Below are positions 32,926 through 43,723 of a DNA stretch of 64,000 nucleotides, one piece after another (within the stretch, counting starts at the first letter, position 1; each line of letters starts with the position of its first letter). A program made the translations under genes and the position numbers. The DNA comes from Parathielavia appendiculata (Eukaryota; Ascomycota; Sordariomycetes; Sordariales; Chaetomiaceae), in contig NW_026944221.1 in assembly GCF_033297405.1 (NCBI RefSeq), positions 663,449 through 727,448 on the forward strand, in the 5' to 3' direction. The notes below the pieces were generated by a model. It made no database searches. It was not told the DNA's origin and saw nothing but the letters and a program-made list of their open reading frames with translations.

Positions 32926-34968
32926 CTAGTCCTGGCTCGCACTCAGATCCATATTCTTATCCCACATCATGCGCAGCAGCGCCACCGTGCCCGCATCTTC
33001 GGCCCCGTCGACAAGACTCGACCCGCTCAGCCCATGTTCTTGTTGTTGTGCCTGGTGATGTGTGGGATGACCACCACCACGCCCATGCCCATGCCGCTCA
33101 TGCAACCTGCTGGCGCCGTCGTCGGTGCTACCGAGGCTGGAACTAACACTCTGCAGCGCCGAAAACGCACCGCCACTGCTGCCAACACCACCGCTGCTAC
33201 GCGGCGTGGGTGGTCGTCGTCCTCTTGCTCCGCCGCCGCCGCCGGCGGAACCGGAGCGGGCGTGGGCGTGGTGGTCGTTGATGAGGTCTGTCATGCTCGA
33301 GTCGCGGGTGAGGCTCTGGTTCGGATTGTACTGTTCCGAGAGCCGGGAGGCGTGGCGCGCGATCCCGCCCCCGGGCGGTTGCGGGATGCGGCGGCTGTTT
33401 TCGAGGCCCGGCAGCTGCATCACGCGGGAGATGGAACGGGCGACCGGGTTCAGGTGGCGGCGCACCGTGAGGTATTCCATGCCTGTCCGCTCAAGTGTTC
33501 TTCCGATTCTGGGGTCCCGAGAATCGTATGTGGTGGGCACGCCAATGAGCGTTCCCGCGCCGGCGGCCACTACCCCGGGCGGCCCTATGCCGATCCCGGG
33601 ATGCGGGTGGGCAGGCTCTAGGCTGGAGCTTGCCCGTTGCAGGTTCAGTTTCTGCTGCGTCCTGTTCATATCCCGCGGCACCACGTACTCGCCGCTGCGT
33701 CGCGAGCGAGATATGCGGGCGGTGTGCTCCCCGTCGTCTTCGCTGCCGTTGTCGTCGGCGGCGCCCTGCCGAGCGCTGAGCGCGTCGATGCCCCGGCTTT
33801 GTGACAGAGCCCCCAGCGACCGCCGGCGCTTCGGCACGTCAATGTCATCCTTGCCGTTCATTGCCGCGCGAGAAAGACCGCGCCTGTTGGCGGCCAGAAT
33901 GAAGGATTCACCCCCAACTCCCGATCCAGACTCTTGACTGTTATTTCCAACGAACCGAGAGGTAAGCTCAGCCTTGCCGCTGCTGCCCGGTCGGGCATCG
34001 GTTGTGGTGCCAGGTGTATGGGAGAGATACTCGCTGTGGCCATGGCTCGAGTCGGGCGGCGATTGTTGTCGTATAGAGGGCGGCCTGACTGAGACGTTTT
34101 CCGTCGACATCATGGGTGGAGCGCCGTGTGACGGGGTCCGCGATAGTATTCGTGACGTGATGTATTGGTTTAAGCTGGATCTGTTGCGCGGGGGGCTGTG
34201 ATTGCCCGTTTGCCGCCCCGTTGTGGTGTTGTTCTGCGCGCCGCTCTGCGCGCCCTTTTGCGCACCCTGCTGTGGCCCGCTAGCGGAAGGGTGCTGGGCC
34301 GCTGCGTATGATGTAGGGGAGGCGGCCCTGGACTGCTCTTTGGCAGTCGGAGGGTTTGCGCTTTGAGCAGCAGACCCGCGCCTGGACAGTAAAGGCGACG
34401 CAGATGAGCTGGCATCTACCCAGTCGTCCTCATCCTCCTCGTCGTCTTGATCCTCGTCCCCGAGATTGAATTGGACCCTGGGCCCCCCCGAAGATTTCAA
34501 TTTGTGGACTGCTGGGTTGGACACAGAACGATGGAGGTTCGTCGCTGGCTTTGTCTTCTTCCCAACCTCGCCGTGGGAGCGATTGCGCTTCAGGTTTGTC
34601 TGTGAGGTGTTCTTCCTGAGATTGGCCGATGATGGGTCTCGTGAGGTCAGCTTCAACTCCGAGGTCGCTCGGCGGTGATGGTTGGTCGCAAGGGCCGCGG
34701 CGCCTCCGTGATCGGGAGAAAGGGAGCTGTGTTTGCGATTCAGCTTCGTCGTCGATGTCGTGGCATGGTGCTTGTGCAGGCCTTTCGAGGACGGGATCCG
34801 TGCATGCAGGCGGCCCCCTGTGGCACCTCCGACGACGTGCTTCTGGCTCCTCGCTCGGTGATGCTGTTGCAGGTGCTGCTGTGGTTGGTCGCCGAGGTCG
34901 AGGTAGGCTGCTGCTGGCTGTTTTGATTGGTTGCCGCCCGACGTATCGCCGTCCCGATCCCTTGCCAT
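32926..34968 (-). CDS. Conserved, largely disordered Ser/Arg-rich protein of unknown function
   Basis: Single open frame of 680 residues. Composition is dominated by Ser, Arg, Gly, Gln and His, with low-complexity runs, so most of it is probably disordered. Islands that look conserved rather than random are KSSGGPRVQFNLGDEDQDDE followed by DDWVDASSSASPLLSRRGS, ELTSRFVGNNSQESG, ESFILAANRRGLSRAAMNG, VVPRDMNRTQQKLNLQRASS, and GMEYLTVRRHLNPVARSI; the last probably forms a helix. Many RRxS and SP sites suggest regulation by PKA- and proline-directed kinases. I do not recognise a named family with confidence. The 929 bp upstream is shared with the divergent SPF30-like gene. Confidence 0.85.
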   Translation of the reverse strand: MARDRDGDTSGGNQSKQPAAAYLDLGDQPQQHLQQHHRARSQKHVVGGATGGRLHARIPSSKGLHKHHATTSTTKLNRKHSSLSPDHGGAAALATNHHRRATSELKLTSRDPSSANLRKNTSQTNLKRNRSHGEVGKKTKPATNLHRSVSNPAVHKLKSSGGPRVQFNLGDEDQDDEEDEDDWVDASSSASPLLSRRGSAAQSANPPTAKEQSRAASPTSYAAAQHPSASGPQQGAQKGAQSGAQNNTTTGRQTGNHSPPRNRSSLNQYITSRILSRTPSHGAPPMMSTENVSVRPPSIRQQSPPDSSHGHSEYLSHTPGTTTDARPGSSGKAELTSRFVGNNSQESGSGVGGESFILAANRRGLSRAAMNGKDDIDVPKRRRSLGALSQSRGIDALSARQGAADDNGSEDDGEHTARISRSRRSGEYVVPRDMNRTQQKLNLQRASSSLEPAHPHPGIGIGPPGVVAAGAGTLIGVPTTYDSRDPRIGRTLERTGMEYLTVRRHLNPVARSISRVMQLPGLENSRRIPQPPGGGIARHASRLSEQYNPNQSLTRDSSMTDLINDHHAHARSGSAGGGGGARGRRPPTPRSSGGVGSSGGAFSALQSVSSSLGSTDDGASRLHERHGHGRGGGHPTHHQAQQQEHGLSGSSLVDGAEDAGTVALLRMMWDKNMDLSASQD

Positions 34969-35897
34969 GGCAGGCAGAATGTGCTTGCTTCAGGCCTGAT
35001 TTCTCCCTGAATCCCTCCGTCGAGAAGTCCTGCCTGAGCTGGTAATTGCTGGGACTGATGGGCAAGGAGCTGCCCAGGTGAATTGGTGAAGCGCGCCAGG
35101 TCTTGTCGGCAGAGAAGACAACAAGGTCGTTTGAAGGCAGGGTAACTCGTCATAGGGCAGCGTTGCTATTCTGTAGCCGGCGAGGTCGAACTTGGAATCG
35201 TTCTTCTTGTCAGCCAAAAACGTTTGCATCACCAATTGACGAGCACGTCGAAGTAGTCAAGCGTTTTTTGGGAGCGACACGAAGGCCGGGCCGTCCTGTT
35301 TGAGCAACGACTTAAACGATCGGGTTGAAGGAGAGGGTTCCAGGTTCCTGGTGTTCCCGTTCCATCTTCACGACTTGCAGGCCGCAAGATCAAAGCTGTG
35401 ATGGAAGGGAGGACAGGGAGCTTGGCACTGATTGGCGCTAACCCAGCCCCACATGCATCCGGATGATACCGATGTTATCTCCATCGGACGGATAACGGCG
35501 GTTCCGCATGGCACACAAGTCGGTGATGCATCGCAGTACTTGTGCTGTTCTTGTGCGATTATCAGCAAAATCGGCGTGTCCAGACAACGTGGCCGGAGCT
35601 TGTTCGCGCGGCAGATCCAAGGAGCCCCGGAGGATCGGGTAAGACAGCATTCTGAGACATGTGTGTATGTTAATGAGGGTGGTGTGTATTGTACCTGGTT
35701 TTGAATTTTCTTGATATCGTACAATACCGACGGATGTTACATGAACTTGTGGTAAACTTACTCCATTCAAGTTGGCAGTGTCTTGCCCTGATCACGGCCC
35801 TGCGATAACTCCCAAACCTCCACAGAGATTAACCACTTGGTTGCGTTACCAAGTAGCTGTGTCGCAACCGCCATTCTAACCCCCATCCCACGTCAAA
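34969..35897. promoter_or_regulatory. Divergent promoter region
   Basis: Shared upstream region of the disordered protein (minus) and SPF30-like gene (plus). Open frames here are extensions or shadows without domains. Confidence 0.5.
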
Positions 35898-36919
35898 ATG
35901 AGCGGACAACTCGAGGCTGAGCGCAAGGAATACGAGAGTCAGGTGAGTTTAGAAATGAAGACCAACCCGCAACGCGACCCAGCTGACACTGGAGCAGCTC
36001 GAGCTCGTCATCACATCGCTTCGAGACGACCCCGACAATGCCGAACTGCAAGGTCTCAAAAACGAACTGGAGCAGATGATCCAACTCATCGACGAATCGC
36101 TCGCTGAACTAAAGCCCAAGAACGAAGCCCCCAAGCCCGCACCGAAGGGGGCGGCCTCGCCGCCAGCGGAGCAGAAATGGTCGCGCGAGAACCACCCGGC
36201 GTTCAAAAAGGCGGCCCCCGCTGAGGAGAAGGAGAGGGAGAGAGAGCCCGAGGCCATCTCATATCAGGTCAACGATACGGTCATGGCAAAATGGGTTTCG
36301 GGTGACAAGGGCTTCTACCCGGCGCGCATCACCGCCGTGACTGGTTCGTCCACGGCACCCATCTACACAGTCAAGTTCAAAAGCTATGACACCGTCGAGA
36401 CGCTGCGTGCTAAGGATATTCGCCCCATCGCACAGAAGCGCAAGGCTGACGGCACTGCCGTGTCGAGCAACACCAGCGCCATCGGCGGCGGCGCTGCCCC
36501 GACCAGCACGGCCAGTCCGTCGTCGCTTACACCAGCCCCGGCAAACAACGGTATCGTTATGTCCGCCGCCGCTGATATGTATCCGCAGGCCCAGGCGGCC
36601 GACAAGGCGGCCGATAACGACGATGAGAAGCCGCGCCCCAAATTCAAGAAGATCAAGGCGACCAAGGAATTGGAAAAGGGCAAGAGTAAATGGCAGGAGT
36701 TTACTACCAAGGGGAAGTTTGGCAAAGCGGCGAAGAAGGAGAGCATGTTTCGTACGCCGGAGGGCCCTGGCGGCCGGGGTGAGTACCAGCAAGTCGCCAT
36801 CCGTAGTCTCGGCATGCTAACCCGCCGTCACAGTTGGCTTCACCGGCTCCGGACAGACAATGCGCAAAGACCCTACCCGAACTCGCCATGTCTACCAGCC
36901 CAACGAAGAACTGGACTAG
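35898..36919 (+). CDS. Tudor-domain splicing factor, SPF30/SMNDC1-like
   Basis: Three exons (35898-35942, 35998-36778, 36834-36919), 303 residues. The N-terminus (MSGQLEAERKEYESQLEL, then QGLKNELEQMIQLIDESL) is a coiled-coil like that of SPF30. A Tudor domain follows at about residues 100-155: YQVNDTVMAKWVSGDKGFYP, ARITAV and IYTVKFKSYDTVETL contain its aromatic cage positions that bind symmetrically dimethylated arginine on Sm proteins. The C-terminal part is Lys-rich (KFKKIKATKELEKGKSKWQE) and ends VGFTGSGQTMRKDPTRTRH, conserved in the family. SPF30 helps recruit the U4/U6.U5 tri-snRNP during spliceosome assembly. The last 28 residues come from a short third exon that restores the conserved tail. 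Confidence 0.93.
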
Positions 36920-37414
36920 ACTAACCTGGCGTTTCTTTCAGACACGTTGTCACGGCTTGGGGCGGAATTGAATTACTCCTCGAGGGCACCAACACCGGCG
37001 CCACGGGCATCCGGTAACCTAGGGGAGAAATGACGACAAGGCTGGAGTTCTGGTTGAGATGAATTTGGTTACCTTCTCCTTCGTCCCCAGCTGCTGCTTT
37101 TATCAGACGGAGGCTAACGTGGCCTTGGATGCCAACCTTCGCTAGTTGATGCGCTACTGCTCTTCGTCGACTTCTCGTTTGACAAGGGGGCCAGACGAGG
37201 AACTCTAGAGTTAGCCGTAGTATGCCTATAAAATGAGATACCCTGTACTTTGCCTCCACACCGCTCACCGCCGTGACTACTTGCCGTCCTTTCGACAAAT
37301 TAAACATCGCAGCGGTTCTCTATCGATATCCTACAGGACAGGTCCCAATCCCCTTGCTATATCGCGACTGTTTCCATGCATATCATACAAGACGCAGAGC
37401 CCCCGCATACTTCC
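36920..37414. other. Convergent intergenic region
   Basis: Between the SPF30-like and Ind1 stop codons, presumably both 3' UTRs. Nothing else recognised. Confidence 0.55.
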
Positions 37415-38399
37415 CTAGCTCACTTCCAAGTTCATCTTCCCAGCCAACTTCCTCGCAACATCCATGAACACCCTCGCCCTCTCTGACTCGGGCTCCGCCG
37501 CGACCGTCGGCTTCCCCCAGCTGCCATCCTCCCCAATGCTCGGATGCAGCGGCACATCACCGAGCAATTCGATCCCCCTCTCCTCACACATATTCAGCAC
37601 CTTATCATGCCCGCCAAAAACGGCCGTCTCCCCGCCGCAGCACGGACACCGAAACACTCCCATGTTCTGCACCAGGCCCAGCACGGGAACCCCGACCTTG
37701 CCAAACATGCCCACCCCCTTGACCGCGTCCTTGACCGCCAGCACGTGCGGCGTCGTCACCACCACCGCCCCATCCAGCGGCACCTGCTGCGCGATGGATA
37801 GCTGGATGTCGCCTGTCCCGGGGGGCAGGTCCAGCACCAGCACGTCTACCCCGCCGCCTTCCCCGCCGCCGGCGGTCCAATCCACTTCGTGAAGAAGCTG
37901 CTGAATGGCCTTGAGCAACATCGGCCCACGCCAGACGACGGGCGCGGACTCGTCTTCCTGGAGATAGCCGAGGGACATGGTCTTGACGCCGTAAGCCGTC
38001 AGGGGGATGAGCTGGTTGGACGGGCTGAGGTGTGGCGGGCCCGTGGTGGTCAGGTCAAACAGGGTCGGGATGGACGGGCCGAAGATGTCGGTGTCGAGGA
38101 TGCCCGCGCGGAGACCAAGGCGGGCGAAGGCCAGGGAGAGGTTGGCGGCGATGGTGGATTTGCCTACGCCGCCTTTGGCGGAGGAGACGGCTAGGATGTG
38201 CGAGACGTTGCGGATGGGGCGTTTCGTGGGGAGGCCGCGCTGGAAGCGCGGGATTGCGCCCTTTTGGGGGAGGCCCTGGCGGCGGTTGGTGGTGGTGTTT
38301 AGTATGGGGTTACTTAGCAAGTTGTTGACTTACAAGAGGGTTCTCATGGTGAAGCAACTGGGTTGTGTGCAGAAGACGACGGTTGATGTGGGATCTCAT
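37415..38399 (-). CDS. IND1: Mitochondrial iron-sulfur P-loop protein Ind1 (NUBPL)
   Basis: Two exons (38334-38399 and 37415-38275; 58 bp intron) encode 308 residues. The 22-residue first exon, MRSHINRRLLHTTQLLHHEN, is Arg/His-rich without acidic residues: a mitochondrial presequence. After the splice comes GLPQKGAIPRFQRGLP, the deviant Walker A AVSSAKGGVGKST (Lys56 and Lys61), Switch motifs including ILDTDIFGPSIP and LVLDLPPGTGD, and the Fe-S-ligating CxxC in VFRCPCCGG. Ind1 delivers 4Fe-4S clusters to respiratory complex I; a complex I subunit is encoded further right, though not linked in an operon sense. An unspliced reading starting within the intron would lose the presequence. The start is 323 bp from the divergent Bfr2 gene. 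Confidence 0.95.
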
Positions 38400-38722
38400 G
38401 ACGGGCTCTGAGAGGTATTATCATCATTTATCCATTGATTTGGAGGTGTTGTTGTCTATTTACATGCTACAATATCCAAAATACCGAATCGATTTCCACG
38501 GTCGAATGCAAATGAGCTCGGATTTGATTCACAGTTCATGACAGCCCCCGGCCTTGTCTGTGCTCCAAAACTCCCCACAAGGCCCACTGTTTTTGGTACT
38601 GCCGTCTGCCACCGCCAAAATCTCCTCGCTGAGGTGCCATCAAGTCTCCAAGAAGTAAAACTTTCACGTGGGGTGTCCATCTCAACTTCTCTTGAAGTAA
38701 GACGAACAGGAACTCACCCGCC
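38400..38722. promoter_or_regulatory. Bidirectional promoter between Ind1 and Bfr2
   Basis: A compact 323 bp divergent spacer between two housekeeping genes; no particular element identified. Confidence 0.5.
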
Positions 38723-40614
38723 ATGCCAACAGAACGCAAGGGCCGCTCTCGGCGGTTTGCCGAGTTTGAGGAAAAGATTGCAAAGGGTAGGTCAACGCGC
38801 TGTGCCCTTGCAAAACGTGTGGCTAACTCGAGCAGACTTCGACATTGAAAACGAAGTGCCCGATAGCGACGGAGAGAGCGGCAGCGAAGAGTCAGCCGAC
38901 GAGCACGCCGGGACCGAACACTATATTGCTGTTGGGTATGCTTGACTGCGAACTCCCACCGCAGCACTGTAGAGTCTGATCGTTCCACAGAAAGAGCAAG
39001 CTCCGGCAGAAAGAGACGGTCTCCCTTGGCCCTGAATATCGAGGGGCTCGAGTCAGCAGGGCAGCACTAGAAAACAGCAGCGAAGAAGACGAAGGGGAGG
39101 ATGAGGAGGAAGGGAGCGAAGACGGCGACAAAGAATATGACAACCCAGAGAACGCAGACCTCGAAGCCGACCAGATCGACGACGACGGGGAAATCAGCAG
39201 CGACAATGCCCTCTGCGAAAGCGATGATGAGCATCTCAAAGACTTTGTCTTCCGCGGCAGCTCCAAGCCAAAAGACACGAATGGGCGGATCAAGAAGAGG
39301 CCGACCGCTGCAGATTTCATGTCTTCCTCTGGAGATGAGGAGGATGCTGAAGAAGAGGGGGAGTCCGATGCTGACGAAGATGATATAGAAGGGTCAGAGG
39401 ATGGCTCAGACATTGACGGGGACGGCGCGCGCCTTTTTGATCTTGAGGCTGAGTTGTCCGGAGAGGACGAGGAGGGCGATGAAGTCGAGAAGGAAAGCGA
39501 CGATGATGGTGAAGTGGACGAGGATGAAGAAGATGAGGATGAGGAGGGCGACGAGGAAGAGGAGGAAGAGGAGGAAAATGAAGACGACGAAAACGCAGAC
39601 GCAAACCCTGATGACGGCGACGACGACCGCGCTCAACTGCGTAAGATGGCGATTGAGGGGCAGAAGAGCATTGTAGCCGCCATGTCACAGGCTGCTAAAG
39701 CAGACGCAGAGAAGGGCGCAGCAGTTCGCATGCAGCGCCGAGCATTTGATGCTATCCTCAACCTCCGCATCCGCCTGCAGAAGGCGCTTGTGGCAGCGAA
39801 TTCGTTCAGCATGGTTGACAACAGCCAAGACGCCGGCCCAGAAGCCTACCAAGCAGCCGAGGAGGCGGCGGTCAAACTCTGGAACACCATCGACAGCGTT
39901 CGGCATACTTTCCTGCCCGAGAGCGCTCGACTCAAGGTTGGAGAGAAGCGGAAACGAGAAATCGACCTCGACACGCCGAGCCAAACAATCTGGGAAAGCA
40001 TGCATGCGGTCGAGGAGGTTGCCCATTCGCACCGACGGAAAGTCTTGGGCAAGTGGTCCGAAAGGGTGAAGAAGAGCAGTGCGGCGCTTTCCACGCGGAA
40101 GCTGGTCAACTCGGAGGCCCAGACGCTGGTCTCCGCCCTCGACGAGCAGCTCCTCAACTCAGACCGGCTGGTGAAGCGGGCGCGGACACCCCGTTCCTGC
40201 GCGCCAGCTCAAGCGGCCAAGAAATTGGAGGAGGACCCCAACATCTACGACGACGCCGACCTTTACCAGCTGCTGCTCAAGGAGCTCGTCGACCAGCGGA
40301 GCACCGACACGGGGGCGCCGGGCGAGGCGGTCGCGACGGTGCGGTGGGCGGCGCTCAAGGAGACTAAGACGCGGAAGCAGGTTGACCGGCGAGCCAGCAA
40401 GGGGCGGAAGCTACGGTACACGGTGCACGAGAAGCTGCAGAACTTTATGGCGCCCGAGGACAGGAGGACGTGGGAAGAGCACGCCATCGACAGGCTGTTT
40501 GGGACGTTGTTTGGGCAGAAGATGGAGCTGAAGGAGGACGACGAGGAGGTGTCGGACGAGGAGATGGGCGGCGTCAACGTCGAGGAGGCGGGTCTCCGGC
40601 TGTTCCGGAGTTGA
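38723..40614 (+). CDS. BFR2: Ribosome biogenesis factor Bfr2/AATF
   Basis: Three exons (38723-38786, 38836-38935, 38991-40614) encode 595 residues. The N-terminus contains MPTERKGRSRRFAEFEEKIA and KDFDIENEVPDSD. Residues of roughly 75-260 are extremely acidic (long Asp/Glu runs), a hallmark of AATF/Bfr2. The AATF helical domain follows (AFDAILNLRIRLQKALVAAN), then TRAUB-domain segments: RARTPRS, EDPNIYDDADLYQLLLKELV, VDRRASKGRKLRYTVHEKLQ and LFGTLFGQ at the C-terminus. In yeast Bfr2 is an early component of the small-subunit processome needed for 18S rRNA maturation in the nucleolus. The gene ends only 76 bp from the convergent membrane protein gene. Confidence 0.95.
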
Positions 40615-40690
40615 GCTGTGTTCTCGACTGTATTTCGCGCTGTAGGCATTCGGGGTTGGATATACAATGCAAAATACCCTCCAGCCACTT

Positions 40691-41131
40691 TTACTCTCTC
40701 AACAACACCATCCCTCCACTCCCTACCATGGCAAGCAAACAAATCACATGCACGACAAAATGCACCACCGGCCCACCCAGCACCTTTTTCTCTTCCCTTA
40801 CTCCACCACCACCACTACCACTACCACTACCCTCATGCGCGCCACGACGCAACCGCATCCTTACCCACGCCCGCGCAATGGGCCAAACGTGGTACGTCCC
40901 GAGACACAGACACAGCCGCGCCGTGAGTCGGTCGTCTGAGGGCGGCTTGGCGAGAAGCACGGCGAGACAGACGAGATTGGTCGCCATGAGCAGGCCGCCG
41001 AGGTTGCGCAGGATGAGGGTCGCTTCTGGGGAGGCGCCAAGGAGCTGGGCGTGTGGTGCCAGGAGGAAACTTAGGGATGCTGGCACCTCGGTGAGCAGGT
41101 GGAGAGTTAGGGCTTGTTTGAGGGGTGTCAT
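40691..41131 (-). CDS. Small multi-pass membrane protein of unknown function
   Basis: Uninterrupted 146-residue frame. Hydrophobic segments at about residues 8-30 (LTLHLLTEVPASLSFLLAPH), 42-62 (LGGLLMATNLVCLAVLLA), 68-88 and 122-143 suggest four membrane helices. A basic loop and a Gly/Ser-rich stretch lie before the last helix. There is no catalytic motif. The frame is real-looking because of its amphipathic pattern, the tight 3' spacing to Bfr2 and the lack of competing coding on the other strand; the family is unknown to me. Confidence 0.72.
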   Translation of the reverse strand: MTPLKQALTLHLLTEVPASLSFLLAPHAQLLGASPEATLILRNLGGLLMATNLVCLAVLLAKPPSDDRLTARLCLCLGTYHVWPIARAWVRMRLRRGAHEGSGSGSGGGGVREEKKVLGGPVVHFVVHVICLLAMVGSGGMVLLRE

Positions 41132-41588
41132 GGTGTTGTTCTTCTGATATCGATCTTGCTCTCGTTGGTGGTCGAGCTAGTGTTGAGTGATCTGTTGGGT
41201 GGTGAGCTTAGGGCTTGGGAGCGTGCCGTTAGGAGAACTGACCGATTATGCTAGTTGCGCGGAAGATCTACTCCCATGTTTCCAAGTGGAACTGATGTCG
41301 ATTTGCTCTCGCAAGTACGAGTGAAATGATATTTTGGTGAGTGAGTGGATCTCAATGTGGTGGGGAGCTTCGGACGTTGACCTCGGGTTTCAAGTGCGAG
41401 AACTCGGTTGCTACAGCAGTAGATGATAACCCGGTGTTAGACAAAGAACAATCATACCTTAGCTTACAATTAACTAGCGTGGAACCAAGGATGACAAGAC
41501 CGAGATGGAGGAGAGAAACAAGCATGTATCATCGCTGACTGCTTATTATTGACAACATCTTGAAAATGTAAGCGCGCAAAGTGAGGGA
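41132..41588. other. Intergenic region
   Basis: Separates the membrane protein start from the 3' end of the cyclodeaminase-family gene, both minus. No signal recognised. Confidence 0.5.
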
Positions 41589-42942
41589 TCAGAAACCTTG
41601 GACATGGGTTCCGACGCCCTTCTCCTTCGCAAACTGTATAATATGCATGCCAATGGACAAGTCCATCAATCCCACCCCAACACTCTTGTAGATGACATTT
41701 CCGGTTTGAAGCCACTGTGCCAGATGGCCCTTTTTTGTACTGACGGTGTTATTGTCAGCCCTCTTCAACATCACGATTTCTCCAAGCCTAACGATTGTTA
41801 GCCATCGTCGCCAATTCAACGCAATAGAAGGGACAATAATATGTACTTACTCAACCAACTGCTCCGGCCTCACGCTGGTCTCAATTAGCTCCCCGGCCTC
41901 CTTAAGGGCCCCATCAATGGTATCCACGACGACAACACCCGCATCCCCTTCCCCCCCCTCTCCGCTAACTGCCCTCTCAATCAGCTCCCGGGGCATCTCC
42001 CTCATCTCAGGGGTGTAACTCCCAATGGCCACAATCAACCTCCCCTTTTCCTCCGCACCCCCCAACAGCACGCGGCCATCAAACAGCGGTTCCGTAGACG
42101 GGGTGCAGCAAAACACGACATCGGCCTCCCTGACCGCCTGAGCAACCCTCTCCTCATACCCCTCCTCATCCCTCGTAACCGGCATAAACTCACATCCCTC
42201 TTCTCTCCAGGACTTCAACCTCTCCACGACCTTCCTAAAACCCTCACTAACCCGTCGATTGACAAACACAACCCTCTGCACCTCGTGGGCCCGAGAAAGC
42301 AGCGTGAGCCGCACGTGCCAGTACGCCTGCTCGCCACAGCCGAAGGCGACGAGGGTTTTGATGGGTGCGGTGCGGCGCTGCACGAGGCAGAGCGAGGCCA
42401 GGGCCGTGCGGAAGGCGGTGAGCGTTCTGGCGTGCAGTAGGCCCAGTGGGGTGCCGTGGGGTGTGAAGAGGGTTATCGCGCCGGTGGGGGGAATTACGGG
42501 TTTGCTTGTGCTTGTACTAGGAGTAGTAATAGCATTGGCATTATTGTTGCCGATGGTGGTGGTGGTTATGGTTGGAGGAGCAGGAGTGGGGGATTGGTTG
42601 GCTGCTGAGGAGAGGGTTATGACTTTGGTTGCGTGAAGGTGTTAGTTTGCTCGTGTGAGTGTTGAAGGGGAGGAAGTGTAAAATAGTGGAAGAGATAGGA
42701 ATACCCTTGATGCCGTGCCCGGCAGAACTGCACGAAGGCATGAATAGGGTGGTGGCGCCGGTTGTCGTGTTGTGGATCGAGACTCGTTCGGGCTGCTGGT
42801 GGATGGGCGTATCGCCCTGGATGCCGGTTGAGTGCTCGTGCAGTGCCGAGGCGAGGGCGACTCGGAATCCCTCCAGCTCGGCCACTGTCAGGTTCTCAAG
42901 GAGGGACCGGATCTGGTTGTCGGTGAGCACTGTGAGGGTCAT
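41589..42942 (-). CDS. Ornithine cyclodeaminase / mu-crystallin family oxidoreductase
   Basis: Three exons (42705-42942, 41851-42622, 41589-41787) with 82 and 63 bp introns encode 402 residues. The first exon has the family N-terminus (MTLTVLTDNQIRSLLENLTV) and the substrate loop region with TTTGATTLFMPSC. Exon 2 contains PHGTPLGLLHARTLTAFRTA, in which Arg contacts substrate in family members, and the Rossmann nucleotide-binding motif TLVAFGCGEQAYWHV. VFVNRRVSEGF ends the following strand, and ADVVFCCTPSTEPLF and LIVAIGSYTPEMREMP are conserved. Exon 3 supplies the C-terminal helix (YKSVGVGLMDLSIGMHIIQF). Members deaminate ornithine, or reduce ketimines with NAD(P)H; which applies here cannot be read from sequence. 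An Asn/Thr/Pro-rich insert in exon 2 is unusual. Confidence 0.9.
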
Positions 42943-43723
42943 TGTGAAAGGTGTGTATGGGATAGATGCGCGTGGTTCCACTTTGACTTTTGCAACATAT
43001 GGTGTGATGAACATTCGGGGGAGACGGTACTGCCGGGCTGCGGGGGCCGGGGTCGGGAGTCGGTCCTTCCGGATTCGATGCCAAGGCCGCTGCTGGCCGG
43101 AGAGGGACCCATTCTTGCGGCGCCTCGAGTCCTTCATTTTTCTCCCCCGACAACAATATGTCAAGTCGCCGACTACCGACAATGGCATCCCGCATTGGCA
43201 AGAGTCCAGGTTTGGCCTCGCGCCAAGCTGACGCGATGGTGATCCACCTTTGAACACAGCAGCCGCACGGCGAATCCCACTTTGTCGGTTTCGTCCGCTG
43301 TCCCGAAACCCTGCGTGCTGTAACGAGCCTACGGCTACCTGCATTTTCGGAACTGCACGGCGTTGCTGATAGCGGGCATGTCGCCATATAAGTCAGGGCG
43401 CGCGTTTGCACCTGACAGGATGGGGTAACCCAAGAAGCCCGACGCAGTCGCCGCAGTCGCCGAGGATGCGTTGAGCCTGGATGTCGGGCCAGCCTCGAAC
43501 CTCCATCACTCCGGGGCTCCGAAGCGGTCTGCTGTTGTCATACCGGACCCAGAGCTTGTATTGACAACCCAGTTCTCCATCTTGAATCAAGGAATGAAGT
43601 TTGATATATAGAGAAAACTGCAGACAGAATGTGTTCCTGCGTTTGCGGGGTTCTCCTATCTCTGACCTCCAGGACTTCCCAGCTTACCCTATACCAGTCG
43701 CAGATCCCTTTACTTGCCTCGCA
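42943..43723. promoter_or_regulatory. Divergent intergenic region between cyclodeaminase-family and peroxidase genes
   Basis: About 780 bp of upstream DNA for both genes. The open frame that extends the cyclodeaminase frame upstream (to 43344) lacks conservation and I treat it as 5' flank. Confidence 0.5.

Noticed and set aside
33034..33937. Long plus-strand frames opposite the disordered protein
   Set aside because: They are shadows of the Ser/Arg/Gly-rich codons on the minus strand.
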